From contig JAICIG010000004.1 of NCBI GenBank assembly GCA_025924495.1, positions 1-45,837 on the forward strand: a DNA stretch of 45,837 nucleotides, written 5' to 3'. The stretch is from Pirellulales bacterium (GTDB lineage Bacteria > Planctomycetota > Planctomycetia > Pirellulales > JAICIG01). The notes under the pieces were generated by a model. That model worked only from the letters and a program-made list of their open reading frames with translations, ran no database searches and had not been told where the DNA came from. The translations under genes and the position numbers were made by a program. Numbering within the stretch: position 1 is the stretch's first letter; every line of letters starts with the position of its first letter. Below are positions 1 through 7,250 of this stretch, in pieces.

Positions 1-1
1 C

Positions 2-205
2 GAGTGGCTTCCGCACTTCACGTGTCTGGCGGTGGGTCAGGCCCTCGTCGAGATCATGCGTCAATGGCCCGAGCGCAAGCTGACCGTGCTCTGCGGGCAC
101 ACGCACAGCCCGGGCGAGACCTGGCCGCTGCCCAATCTTCAAATCCTGACCGGCGATGCCGAGTACGGACACCCGACGATTCAACGAACGTTTGAGTTCG
201 AGTGA
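2..205 (+). CDS. Metallophosphoesterase, C-terminal fragment (5' cut by window edge)
   Basis: Only the last 67 codons are present; the reading frame is open from the first bases of the window and stops at TGA 203-205. The visible peptide includes VLCGHTHSPGE, the GHxH block that closes the active site of calcineurin-like metallophosphoesterases and supplies two metal-binding histidines, followed by a short tail on 'NLQILTGDAEYGHP'. The fold and a two-metal phosphoesterase reaction are therefore well supported, but the substrate cannot be told without the N-terminal two thirds. It converges on the ceramidase-like gene, whose stop lies 15 bp away. Confidence 0.75.
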   Translation, partial: EWLPHFTCLAVGQALVEIMRQWPERKLTVLCGHTHSPGETWPLPNLQILTGDAEYGHPTIQRTFEFE

Positions 206-220
206 CTTGGCTCAGCGGCG

Positions 221-1594
221 TCAGTGCTCAAGGCCCAGCGATTGTGATTGCTTGCGGACTTGCTTGACGATAAGTTCCTCGACTTGAGGCGCCCAACGGC
301 TGGGGTGTCCTGAGTAAACCATCGCGCCGCCCCCCTCATAGCCGCCTTCCAGCCAGACGCGCCGCGAAGGAATGTAGGCCATGACGTCGTTCGTGTAAGA
401 AGCCACCCAGGTGCGCGGCCCCGCCAACTCTGCCTTAATCCGCAACGCGTAATCCACGACCACTTCTCCGCCCAGCAAGATGAACTGGAGTTGCTGGCCC
501 AGTCGCCATTGCTGCACTGGGTACGGGTAACTTGCCGGGAGCTGCAGACCGGCGTCGAGTTGATCCAGGAGCTGCCTGGCCCGCGCCGCTTCGTACCTGT
601 TGGACGATTCTGATTGCGCCTGCAACTCGTCGCGCGTCGGCAACTTGTCGAAGGGCAACTCAATCTCGTCATAGACCGTCGCCAGCTCCCCTTCGATGGG
701 CCGCATCACGCCGTCAAGCGTGCGTTCGACGGCGGCTGCCAGTTCGTCTCCATACTGCTTGGCCAGGGGAATTTCCTTGCGCGGCAAGGGATTCTGATCC
801 GCGCCGCAGCCAGCCCAGAACAAGGCCACTGCGCCGGGGTGGGCCGCCTCAAGAGCCAACTGAGCATAACCCGGGTAATCGCCCGAGAATTGATTGATGC
901 CCAGCACCGTTGCATGACAGGCATAGCCGAAGAGCACGGACTTGATGTGACCCTCGGAGTCGCGCACCGAAAGCACCGGTACGTCGTAGTCGACCGGACC
1001 CGCCAGTCTGCCTTGCGCGCGAAGGGCCGGCACATCCGCCTCTTTGTTGTTGCGCCGATTCACGGCGAAGGTAGCCTGACCGCTGCCCCAGGCCATTGCC
1101 GCCGGTTCGAGTTTTGTCAGCGCATCGCCAACGACGGCCGCCAACTTCTGCTGCAAGGTGTCGGTGTAATCGGCAATATCCTGACGCTGCTGCTCGCTGA
1201 GCTCAGAATAAATTGGTCGGCGCTTGTTTCCGATCACGGGTCCGCAATGCGTATGCGACGTGCAAAGGGCGGTGCTCGATCTTGGCAACTGGTATTTTTG
1301 CTCCAGCGTCTCGCGGATGGCGAGCGAAAGATCGCGGCCGATGCCCACGAGATCGAGGGTTATGATCGCCACCCTTTTTCCTTGCGGGTCTTCGAGCACC
1401 AACGCCTTGGCCCACAAGTCGATCAACGTTCCCTCGGCCGGGCTGGTCCGGGCCGCATAGCCCGCCATCCACAGCAGTTTTTCGGGCGTAATGTTGACTT
1501 TCGCCGCACCCGCCTTCCAGCCTTCAGCGTTCGCCGGAACGCAAAAGGCTGTCAGATACAAGGCGATCAGTAAACCGCGGCAGACTTGAACCAT
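221..1594 (-). CDS. Secreted neutral/alkaline ceramidase-like hydrolase
   Basis: The protein has 457 residues if it starts at ATG 1594. I prefer this over the upstream in-frame start at 1708 because GGGAG lies 9 nt before it and it opens directly with a signal peptide (MVQVCRGLLIALYLTAF, cleavage after ANA). The block 'TSHTHCGP' corresponds to the zinc-binding ASHTHSGP of neutral ceramidases, 'YACHATVLG' supplies the next histidine, and 'GCGADQNP' stands where the family has its NGDxSPN catalytic loop. Family members hydrolyse the amide bond of ceramide, but planctomycete copies are numerous and largely untested, so the true substrate is open. It is probably exported to the periplasm. No operon partner is evident; the next minus-strand gene upstream is about 175 bp away. 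Confidence 0.8.
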   Translation of the reverse strand: MVQVCRGLLIALYLTAFCVPANAEGWKAGAAKVNITPEKLLWMAGYAARTSPAEGTLIDLWAKALVLEDPQGKRVAIITLDLVGIGRDLSLAIRETLEQKYQLPRSSTALCTSHTHCGPVIGNKRRPIYSELSEQQRQDIADYTDTLQQKLAAVVGDALTKLEPAAMAWGSGQATFAVNRRNNKEADVPALRAQGRLAGPVDYDVPVLSVRDSEGHIKSVLFGYACHATVLGINQFSGDYPGYAQLALEAAHPGAVALFWAGCGADQNPLPRKEIPLAKQYGDELAAAVERTLDGVMRPIEGELATVYDEIELPFDKLPTRDELQAQSESSNRYEAARARQLLDQLDAGLQLPASYPYPVQQWRLGQQLQFILLGGEVVVDYALRIKAELAGPRTWVASYTNDVMAYIPSRRVWLEGGYEGGGAMVYSGHPSRWAPQVEELIVKQVRKQSQSLGLEH

Positions 1595-1768
1595 CTGTGG
1601 ATTCTCCCAGCGTGCGAACTCGTTCGCCCCGGCAAAGATGAAAGATATCTTCCGCGCCCTGTTGAGTGCCGGCGATACTATAGAAGATCCTTGGCGTCGA
1701 GACAGCAAATTATGCCCATAAATTGCTGGACGGGGGCGCCGCGAAAGATCCGTCTGGCGCCTCAGCCG

Positions 1769-2404
1769 TCAATTTGGCTCGGAAGGAGATTCAGGCGGCG
1801 TACCGCCGCAAGCGGGTTCGAATGAAGTCTTCCACTGGGCCGGCCAAGCGCGAACTCCGAGCGGATCGGTCGGGTCGCATTTCAGAACTTCATCGAGCAC
1901 GCCGAGAGCCATCTCATCCTTGCCCAACTCGTGAAGGCACCAAGCGAGCCCTTTTGCCGCCTCGAAAAAGCCCTGATTTACTGGCAGGCGATAAGGCAAT
2001 GGACCGCCGAGGCCCTCGGGCGGCAAGGCGGAAAGACAAATCTCGTAGACGTAGCCGAAATGTCCGCGGGCCAGCTTGAAATCCCCGTCGGCCATGGCGA
2101 GTTCGCCCAACAAGCGGTGGGCCGCGACAAAATCGCTGCAGCCATCGAGCAGCCAGCGCAACTCTTCGGTGGCAATCTCAATTTCGCCGGCATCGAGCAT
2201 CTTCTGGACTTCCTCCAGATCTTCCATCCGCTCCAAAGCACAGCGCGGATGGACCAGTTCCCAGGCATTCTCGTTCGGCCGGCGTCGGATGCGAATATCC
2301 GTGCGGCGACGACGAAACGCCCGCGTTTCATCGGGCGCCGGAGGTTGCGAGCCGCGAGCGGGTTGAGGCTCGAGCTTGGATTTTGATTTGCGTTTAGCGG
2401 CCAC
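1769..2404 (-). CDS. Tetratricopeptide-like protein of unknown role
   Basis: This is a soluble protein of 211 residues if started at GTG 2404, which gives a natural basic N terminus (MAAKRKSKSK). The longer frame to TTG 2452 begins with an unconvincing Cys-rich stretch. The N-terminal 50 residues are Lys/Arg/Pro-rich and probably disordered. From about residue 60 the sequence is helical, with paired motifs such as 'AHRLLGELAMADGDFKLARGH' and 'GLAWCLHELGKDEMALGVLD', which fit two or three TPR units. There is no signal peptide or catalytic motif. It is probably a protein-protein interaction adaptor. It is transcribed divergently from the blaI operon across about 220 bp. Confidence 0.65.
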   Translation of the reverse strand: MAAKRKSKSKLEPQPARGSQPPAPDETRAFRRRRTDIRIRRRPNENAWELVHPRCALERMEDLEEVQKMLDAGEIEIATEELRWLLDGCSDFVAAHRLLGELAMADGDFKLARGHFGYVYEICLSALPPEGLGGPLPYRLPVNQGFFEAAKGLAWCLHELGKDEMALGVLDEVLKCDPTDPLGVRAWPAQWKTSFEPACGGTPPESPSEPN

Positions 2405-2528
2405 GAAGGACTGTTTTCTTGAGCAAATGTGTGGAGCGCAGTCGTATGTCAACAGTGTATCGTCATGCCTTAAACTAAGCTATTGCCCTGGCGCGCAGGC
2501 GCCGCTTCCACGGCGGAGTAACTTGCTC

Positions 2529-2558
2529 TTGACGCTACTTCTACCGCAGTAGTAGACT
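2529..2558 (+). promoter_or_regulatory. Candidate sigma70-type promoter of the blaI-blaR operon
   Basis: TTGACG (2529-2534) is followed after 18 bp by TAGACT (2553-2558). The -35 box is strong and the -10 box moderate. The palindromic operator 2537-2582 covers the spacer, the -10 box and the start site, which is how BlaI/MecI repressors normally block transcription. Confidence 0.5.
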
Positions 2559-2582
2559 CCCGACTACTACTGCGGTAGAAGT
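2537..2582. promoter_or_regulatory. BlaI/MecI-type operator: perfect inverted repeat, 19-bp arms, 8-bp spacer
   Basis: The left arm 2537-2555 and right arm 2564-2582 are exact reverse complements around an 8-bp centre. Each arm holds the direct element TAGTAG / CTACTA, close to the TACTAC/GTAGTA core of known BlaI and MecI operators. It lies 43 bp upstream of the blaI-like start and overlaps the likely promoter. The simplest reading is autorepression of the operon, relieved when the M56 peptidase encoded next cleaves the repressor. Confidence 0.8.
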
Positions 2583-2624
2583 GTCGCAGGGCGGCTTGTA
2601 AGCATCTCGGACAAGAACAAGCGT

Positions 2625-3017
2625 ATGGCGGAAAAGCACCGACTCGCAGAATTACAACTGGCGATCATGAATGTATTGTGGGAACGCGGCGAAGCGACCG
2701 TCGCTGACGTCCGGAGCTCGTTGGCGCCGGCGCGCAAACTGGCTCATACGACCGTCGCCACGATGCTCGCTAAGCTCGAAGCGAAGGGACACGTCGCCCA
2801 TCGGAGCGATGGTCGACTCAACATTTACCGCCCCAGGCTCCGCCGCGATCAAGTGACCCGCACGATGGTCGCCGATTTGGCCGAACGCCTATTTGCAGGC
2901 AACATCGCCGACATGGCGTGCCATCTAGTCGATGAATGCGAAGTCTCTCGCGAGTCTCTGGCTCGATTGAAAAAACTCATTCGCCAGAAGGAACAGGAGC
3001 TGAAACATGGCGACTAG
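2625..3017 (+). CDS. blaI: BlaI/MecI/CopY-family transcriptional repressor
   Basis: The protein has 130 residues, the usual length for the family. The N-terminal winged helix is clear: 'LAELQLAIMNVLWERGEATVA' matches the family opening, 'HTTVATMLAKLEAKGHV' is the recognition-helix and wing region, and the C-terminal third is the helical dimerisation and proteolysis domain. Family members bind operators as dimers and are inactivated by a partner membrane metalloprotease. The next gene overlaps this one by 11 bp and encodes such a protease. The start ATG is well placed, although there is no strong Shine-Dalgarno sequence. In planctomycetes such pairs rarely have anything to do with beta-lactams, so the signal is unknown. 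Confidence 0.9.
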   Translation: MAEKHRLAELQLAIMNVLWERGEATVADVRSSLAPARKLAHTTVATMLAKLEAKGHVAHRSDGRLNIYRPRLRRDQVTRTMVADLAERLFAGNIADMACHLVDECEVSRESLARLKKLIRQKEQELKHGD

Positions 3018-4524
3018 CTACTACTTGGCGATATGGCTGGCCACGCTCGCGGCGACGTATTTGGCGCACTCGACGTTGTTGTTGGGCGGCGCGTGGTTAA
3101 TCGTTACGGCGTGTCGCGTTCGCAGTCACGCTTTACGCGAGCGGATCTGGAAAGTGGCGTCGGTGGCCGGTTTCGTTACGGCGACGTTGCAAAGCATGTC
3201 GGGCTTTGGGCGTCCTCTGGCCGTCTTTGACTTCGGAGTGCTAGAGCGACCGACTGCTGTTCAGGACATTCCACAGGAATCGGCCAGAGTCCTGCTGGCC
3301 GCATCGCGAAATGACTCGCAGCAAAAGTCCGGCTTCGTCCATGAAGGTAAACTCTTTCGCGAGCCGCGCGGCAGCACTTCAATACTGGAAGCGCGGGATA
3401 TGGGGTTCGAGCGGCCCGAGACGCGGCTTGCCGGATCATCGACTCCATCCACGGTCTCTCGCGCGGCTGAGCCCTTGCCAATGACGGCCCCGAAAATGAG
3501 CACGCGTTACGCGGCCCTTATGGGAGCGGTCGTCGCCGCTTGGGTAGCTTTGGGGGCGGCCTGGCTGGCGATGAAAGCCTGGTGGTTTGGTCATGTGCTG
3601 GCGACAGCCCAGGCCTTATCTGCCGGCTGCGCGAAGGAATCGCTGGATCGGTTGTTGCATCTCCATGCGACGGGCCGAAAGGCGACGCTTTTGTCATCGA
3701 CAGAATGCACGACTCCGCTCGCATGCGGATTGTTGCGCTGGACGATCGTATTGCCGGCCGGCGCGGAAAATCGCTTGCGCAGCGACGAACTCGGCGCACT
3801 TCTAGCCCACGAGATCGCTCATCTGGCGCGCGGCGACTTGGTTTGGTTGTGGGTCGGGCAGTTCTTGACGACATGTTTCGGATTTCAACCTTTAAACCGT
3901 ATCGCTTTCCGCGGTTGGCAGGAGGCGGCAGAGTACTTGTGCGACGATTGGGCCGTTGAGCGGCTCGGCGACCCGTTATCGCTGGCTCGTTGCCTGACCC
4001 AGGTTGCCAGCTGGCGGTTTTTGAGTTTTCAGCCTGCTTCAGGGCTCGCCATAGGCGGAACAAAGGCCACGTTGGCCGACCGCGTCGAGCGACTCCTTGA
4101 GGACGCGCCCGGCGTCGATCCCTGGTCACGCGGGCTATCGAAAAGGGGCGCGCACGTCGCCACCATGGCAGCAATCACCGCTTTTGCCTGCTGGGCGCCG
4201 CAGGCGCGATGTTCTTCAGTTGACGCGGCAGGAGACTATCGCGCCCCCGTGTCGGCCGGCGGCGTCGCGACACAAGAGGCGGAAAATGCAGTTCCAATGA
4301 GGGCTAATCGAACGTCCGTGCCCGACATCGACGAATTGAGGCCTAATTGGCGCGCGTTGCAAGCCGATCTAGAGCGCGCCGAGGCCTTACTTGTCAGGTT
4401 TGAACACGGTTCGGAGACCAAGCAGGTTGCCCAGCAAATCGCCGATCGCGCAGTCGAGATTGACAGGCGTCTCAAGGCGCTTGATCTAAGCGTTCATCAA
4501 GTGGGTTCTTTCAAGGAGGAATGA
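3007..4524 (+). CDS. BlaR1-like M56-family membrane metallopeptidase
   Basis: The protein has 505 residues. It has N-terminal transmembrane helices (residues 5-37 and around 48-66), a roughly 90-residue soluble loop, another helix at about 170-190, and then the peptidase domain with zinc motif HEIAH at 268-272 and third ligand Glu in EYLCD (309-313). These are the hallmark residues of M56 peptidases such as BlaR1. A hydrophobic stretch near 385 precedes a short polar tail with coiled-coil character (440-505). BlaR1 itself carries a penicillin-binding sensor domain after the protease; none is present here, so the stimulus must differ. The start overlaps blaI by 11 bp, indicating translational coupling, and the stop overlaps the Shine-Dalgarno/start region of the next gene. 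Confidence 0.87.
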   Translation: MATSYYLAIWLATLAATYLAHSTLLLGGAWLIVTACRVRSHALRERIWKVASVAGFVTATLQSMSGFGRPLAVFDFGVLERPTAVQDIPQESARVLLAASRNDSQQKSGFVHEGKLFREPRGSTSILEARDMGFERPETRLAGSSTPSTVSRAAEPLPMTAPKMSTRYAALMGAVVAAWVALGAAWLAMKAWWFGHVLATAQALSAGCAKESLDRLLHLHATGRKATLLSSTECTTPLACGLLRWTIVLPAGAENRLRSDELGALLAHEIAHLARGDLVWLWVGQFLTTCFGFQPLNRIAFRGWQEAAEYLCDDWAVERLGDPLSLARCLTQVASWRFLSFQPASGLAIGGTKATLADRVERLLEDAPGVDPWSRGLSKRGAHVATMAAITAFACWAPQARCSSVDAAGDYRAPVSAGGVATQEAENAVPMRANRTSVPDIDELRPNWRALQADLERAEALLVRFEHGSETKQVAQQIADRAVEIDRRLKALDLSVHQVGSFKEE

Positions 4525-4526
4525 CA

Positions 4527-5687
4527 ATGCGTAGCTGGATACCACCAGTGCTGATTTTACTTTGCACGGCGGCGCCGCTTGCCGCCCAAGAACAGGGCGA
4601 TGCACAGCAACCCTCGCCGACTAAGCGCAAGCCGTCCACGAAGCCGGATTGCGCGGAGCTTGCATTGCTTCGAGACGAGGTGCGCGCACTGCGGGGCGAC
4701 GTTGCCCGATTGATTGAATTGCTTGAGGCGCATGTGGATAAGCCACACGATCCTCCGGCAACTGCATCGCAGCAAACGAAGAAAACCTCGGCACAGCGAG
4801 TTTCAGCCGTTGGTGCAAACGAATTCCTTTACGCGGTGACGTACCACGTTGCCGACGTTGTCGTTCCGATTCACAAAATGGTGACGCTCAATGTCGATTC
4901 TAAGTCAGCAGCGAATTCAGCGATGAAGGCGCCCGAAGTCGATTTCCAGTCGCTGATCGCGATTATTACATCAAAAATCGAGCCGGCCACGTGGGAAGCC
5001 AATGGCGGAGCCGGCAGCATTCAGGTGCATCCCCGCATGCTATCCATTGTCATCTGCCAGACGCAGAGCATCCACGAGGAAGTCAGTCGATTGCTTGCGA
5101 CTTTGCGTCGAGCCGAGAGCAGGCAAGTGGCGATAGGAACGGCCGTTATCACGGTCAATGAAGGCAAAGCGATAAGCTTTCTACCGGCCTCGTCCGATGA
5201 GCCGCAGCTCCTGACTGGTGCTCAGGCGACGGCGCTACGCGATCTTGCGCAGCATGACCGCAGTGCGAACATCTATCAATCGCCGAAAGTGACTTTGTTC
5301 TCCGACCAGTCTTTCAAAATGCACTTGGAATCATCGCCGGTCGGGTCGCTGAATTTAATCATGCACCCTGCGCTTAGCAAGAACTTGCAGAGCGTGCGGC
5401 TGCGGGTCGCCGTGAATCCGCAAGACGAGAGCGATCTCTTGCGATCGGGTGATTCCATCATTGTTCCTCGAGGTGCGTCGTTGCTTGTCGAGTTGCCGGA
5501 CAATTTGGATTTGCCGCGGAGTGCATCGGAACTCGCACGCAGATTGGGGCTTGGCGACTTCCGTGCTCGGGTGAAGCCACCGTCGGATAAGAGGTCTGTA
5601 CGCCGCTTGCTCCTCGTAACGCCACAAATCATTGAAGAAATAGAAGAGGAAGAAGAACAACTCTTGGGCGTCCCCTCAACGCCGTAA
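4527..5687 (+). CDS. Exported secretin-like domain protein, third gene of the BlaI/BlaR operon
   Basis: I start it at ATG 4527 because AGGAGG at 4514-4519 sits 7 nt upstream; the ATG at 4521 overlapping the previous stop would be only 1 nt from it. The 386-residue product begins with a signal peptide (ending PLAAQ), a Pro/Lys-rich linker, a short coiled coil (about residues 45-70) and a C-terminal half that reads like a small secretin core. 'LIAIITSKIEPATWEA' followed by 'MLSIVICQTQSIHEEVSRLL' resembles an N-domain. 'SPKVTLFSDQ', 'GDSIIVPRGASLLVELP' and 'RRLLLVTPQIIEE' mirror secretin signature strands, ending with the acidic tail common in planctomycete secretins. It lacks an obvious membrane-spanning lip, so it may be a periplasmic relative and not a pore. 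Its operon position suggests it is an effector or sensor partner of the repressor/protease pair. Confidence 0.6.
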   Translation: MRSWIPPVLILLCTAAPLAAQEQGDAQQPSPTKRKPSTKPDCAELALLRDEVRALRGDVARLIELLEAHVDKPHDPPATASQQTKKTSAQRVSAVGANEFLYAVTYHVADVVVPIHKMVTLNVDSKSAANSAMKAPEVDFQSLIAIITSKIEPATWEANGGAGSIQVHPRMLSIVICQTQSIHEEVSRLLATLRRAESRQVAIGTAVITVNEGKAISFLPASSDEPQLLTGAQATALRDLAQHDRSANIYQSPKVTLFSDQSFKMHLESSPVGSLNLIMHPALSKNLQSVRLRVAVNPQDESDLLRSGDSIIVPRGASLLVELPDNLDLPRSASELARRLGLGDFRARVKPPSDKRSVRRLLLVTPQIIEEIEEEEEQLLGVPSTP

Positions 5688-5747
5688 ATTTCAAGCGTAC
5701 CTGGATCATCGCGCACGGCTTCTGTACATTGCAGCACCGGCGTTTCT

Positions 5748-6929
5748 ATGCTGGAAATGAGGCAACAAAGGAAGCATTTGGAAGCGATGATAAACGCCAA
5801 GGAAGCGCAGCGGGCGACTGGATCGAATGCGACAAAGCTGAAGGACTGGCCAACGAAAGGCTGGCTGCAAAGTTTCCGCCGCAGGCTGCTGGGCTGGTAT
5901 CGGCGGAATGCCCGCGACTTGGAGTGGCGGAAATCGCGAGACCCGTATCGGATCTGGGTCAGCGAAATCATGCTGCAGCAGACGCAGGTGGCGACGGTCG
6001 CCGAGTATTTTCCACGGTTCCTGGCCGCCTTTCCCACGGTCGAAGCATTGGCTGCGGCGCCGGAAGAGCAGGTGCTCAGGCTCTGGGAAGGGCTCGGCTA
6101 TTATCGCCGCGCCCGGCAACTACATCGCGCGGCGGGCGTCGTCATGCGCGAGTACGGCGGCTGCTTCCCGCGCGAACTGGAAGGCGTGCTGGCGCTGCCT
6201 GGCATCGGGCGGTATACGGCGGGCGCGATTACTTCGATCGCCTTCGACGCGCCGTCTCCGATTTTGGAGGCCAACACGATCCGCCTGTTCAGCCGTTTGC
6301 TGGCTTATCGCGGCGATCCGCAGCAATCGGCCGGACAGAAACTGCTCTGGGCATTTGCCGAGGAAGTCTTGCCGCAAAGGGAGACGAGCATTTTCAATCA
6401 GGCGCTGATGGAACTAGGCAGCCTCGTCTGCACGCCTCGAGCGCCCGATTGTCGGCAATGTCCTGCGATGTCACTGTGCCCCACATACGCCAAAGGTTTG
6501 CAGGAGCAAATTCCTTTAGCGAAACAGAAGCCGCATATCGAAAACGTTCGAGAGGCGGCCGTCGTTGTGCGGCGCCGGAAGCAAATTCTGTTGATGCGTC
6601 GCGGCGAAGGCGGACGTTGGGCCGGGCTGTGGGATTTTCCGCGGTTTGCCCTGACCGGCGGCGCGGATGAGTCCAGCGATCGCGAAGTGACCGACAAGCT
6701 GAAGGAGTTGACCGGCGTCGTCGCGCGTCCGCGGCAATTGCTGACAACGCTCAAGCACGGCGTAACGAGGTTTCGTATCACGCTCGATTGCCACCTGGCC
6801 GACTATGTATCGGCCGGGCGGCGTCCACCGGCCGAAGCCGAACTGCGCTGGGTTGAACCGGCCGATTTCGAGCAATATCCGCTAAGCGTCACGGGCCGAA
6901 AGCTAAGCCAGCTTGTTGCGGCAGTTTGA
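5748..6929 (+). CDS. mutY: A/G-specific adenine DNA glycosylase MutY
   Basis: The protein removes adenine mispaired with 8-oxoguanine in base-excision repair. Its 393 residues fit the family. The glycosylase domain spans about residues 40-245, with catalytic Glu73 in WVSEIMLQQTQV, the helix-hairpin-helix LPGIGRYTAGA (150-160), and a [4Fe-4S] ligand set Cys228-x6-Cys235-x2-Cys238-x5-Cys244. The C-terminal NUDIX-like recognition domain (about 265-390) includes the motif GRWAGLWDFPRF. The second catalytic acid, Asp in the PI(L/V)DGN motif of Escherichia coli MutY, is Glu174 here (PILEANT). ATG 5748 is used, though ATGs at 5757 and 5787 are possible. It is followed by a nested inverted repeat between it and a convergent gene. 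Confidence 0.93.
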   Translation: MLEMRQQRKHLEAMINAKEAQRATGSNATKLKDWPTKGWLQSFRRRLLGWYRRNARDLEWRKSRDPYRIWVSEIMLQQTQVATVAEYFPRFLAAFPTVEALAAAPEEQVLRLWEGLGYYRRARQLHRAAGVVMREYGGCFPRELEGVLALPGIGRYTAGAITSIAFDAPSPILEANTIRLFSRLLAYRGDPQQSAGQKLLWAFAEEVLPQRETSIFNQALMELGSLVCTPRAPDCRQCPAMSLCPTYAKGLQEQIPLAKQKPHIENVREAAVVVRRRKQILLMRRGEGGRWAGLWDFPRFALTGGADESSDREVTDKLKELTGVVARPRQLLTTLKHGVTRFRITLDCHLADYVSAGRRPPAEAELRWVEPADFEQYPLSVTGRKLSQLVAAV

Positions 6930-6943
6930 TGCCGATCGGGAAT

Positions 6944-7043
6944 TTGAACAGAAGGGAACGAAGGAAACGAAGAGGAAGCGAGGCAAAGGATCAGCCAAGC
7001 CTCGCAGTTGTAAACTTTGTTGCCTTTGTTACCTTCTGTTCAA
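6944..7043. repeat. Nested inverted repeat with 29-bp outer arms, between convergent genes
   Basis: The outer arms 6944-6972 and 7015-7043 match at 25 of 29 positions as reverse complements, and both are built from purine-rich units (gaacagaagg, aacgaagg). The loop holds an inner perfect 7-bp stem, 6978-6984 with 6999-7005. The element lies 14 bp after mutY and 18 bp before the stop of the convergent CPXCG gene. It could act as a bidirectional terminator or as a dispersed non-autonomous repeat; similar purine-rich elements are, as far as I recall, scattered through planctomycete intergenic DNA. Confidence 0.75.
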
Positions 7044-7061
7044 CAGCCTCTCGCCAAGCGA

Positions 7062-7244
7062 CTATTCACGTTTGCTCCAGACGCGCACCTCGCCGTCTTC
7101 GTCGATTTCGACATGGATCACGTTGGGCGAACAGCAGACTGGGCAGTCTTCGACATATTCCTGGCTCTCGCCAGCTGAGGCGTCGATCGGCACGACGATT
7201 TCTTCGCCACACCAATCGCAGAGATAGCTCGCTTCGTCACGCAT
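7062..7244 (-). CDS. CPXCG-motif cysteine-rich zinc-ribbon protein
   Basis: This small protein of 60 residues has a CxxC pair near the N terminus (YLCDWCGEE) and a second, CPVC, at mid-length, the arrangement of the CPXCG zinc-ribbon family, followed by an acidic beta-strand tail (VIHVEIDEDGEVRVW). Four cysteines in two knuckles predict one bound zinc. Its biochemical function is not known. It lies 6 bp downstream of the menC-like gene on the same strand and is probably co-transcribed with it. Confidence 0.85.
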   Translation of the reverse strand: MRDEASYLCDWCGEEIVVPIDASAGESQEYVEDCPVCCSPNVIHVEIDEDGEVRVWSKRE

Positions 7245-7250
7245 CGGTAG

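Noticed and set aside
614..1573. 319-codon frame opposite the ceramidase-like gene
   Set aside because: It is a shadow of a gene with signal peptide and metal-binding motifs on the minus strand.
5276..6037. 253-codon minus-strand frame across the secretin-like/mutY junction
   Set aside because: It spans two well-supported plus-strand genes and their intergenic gap and shows no domain.
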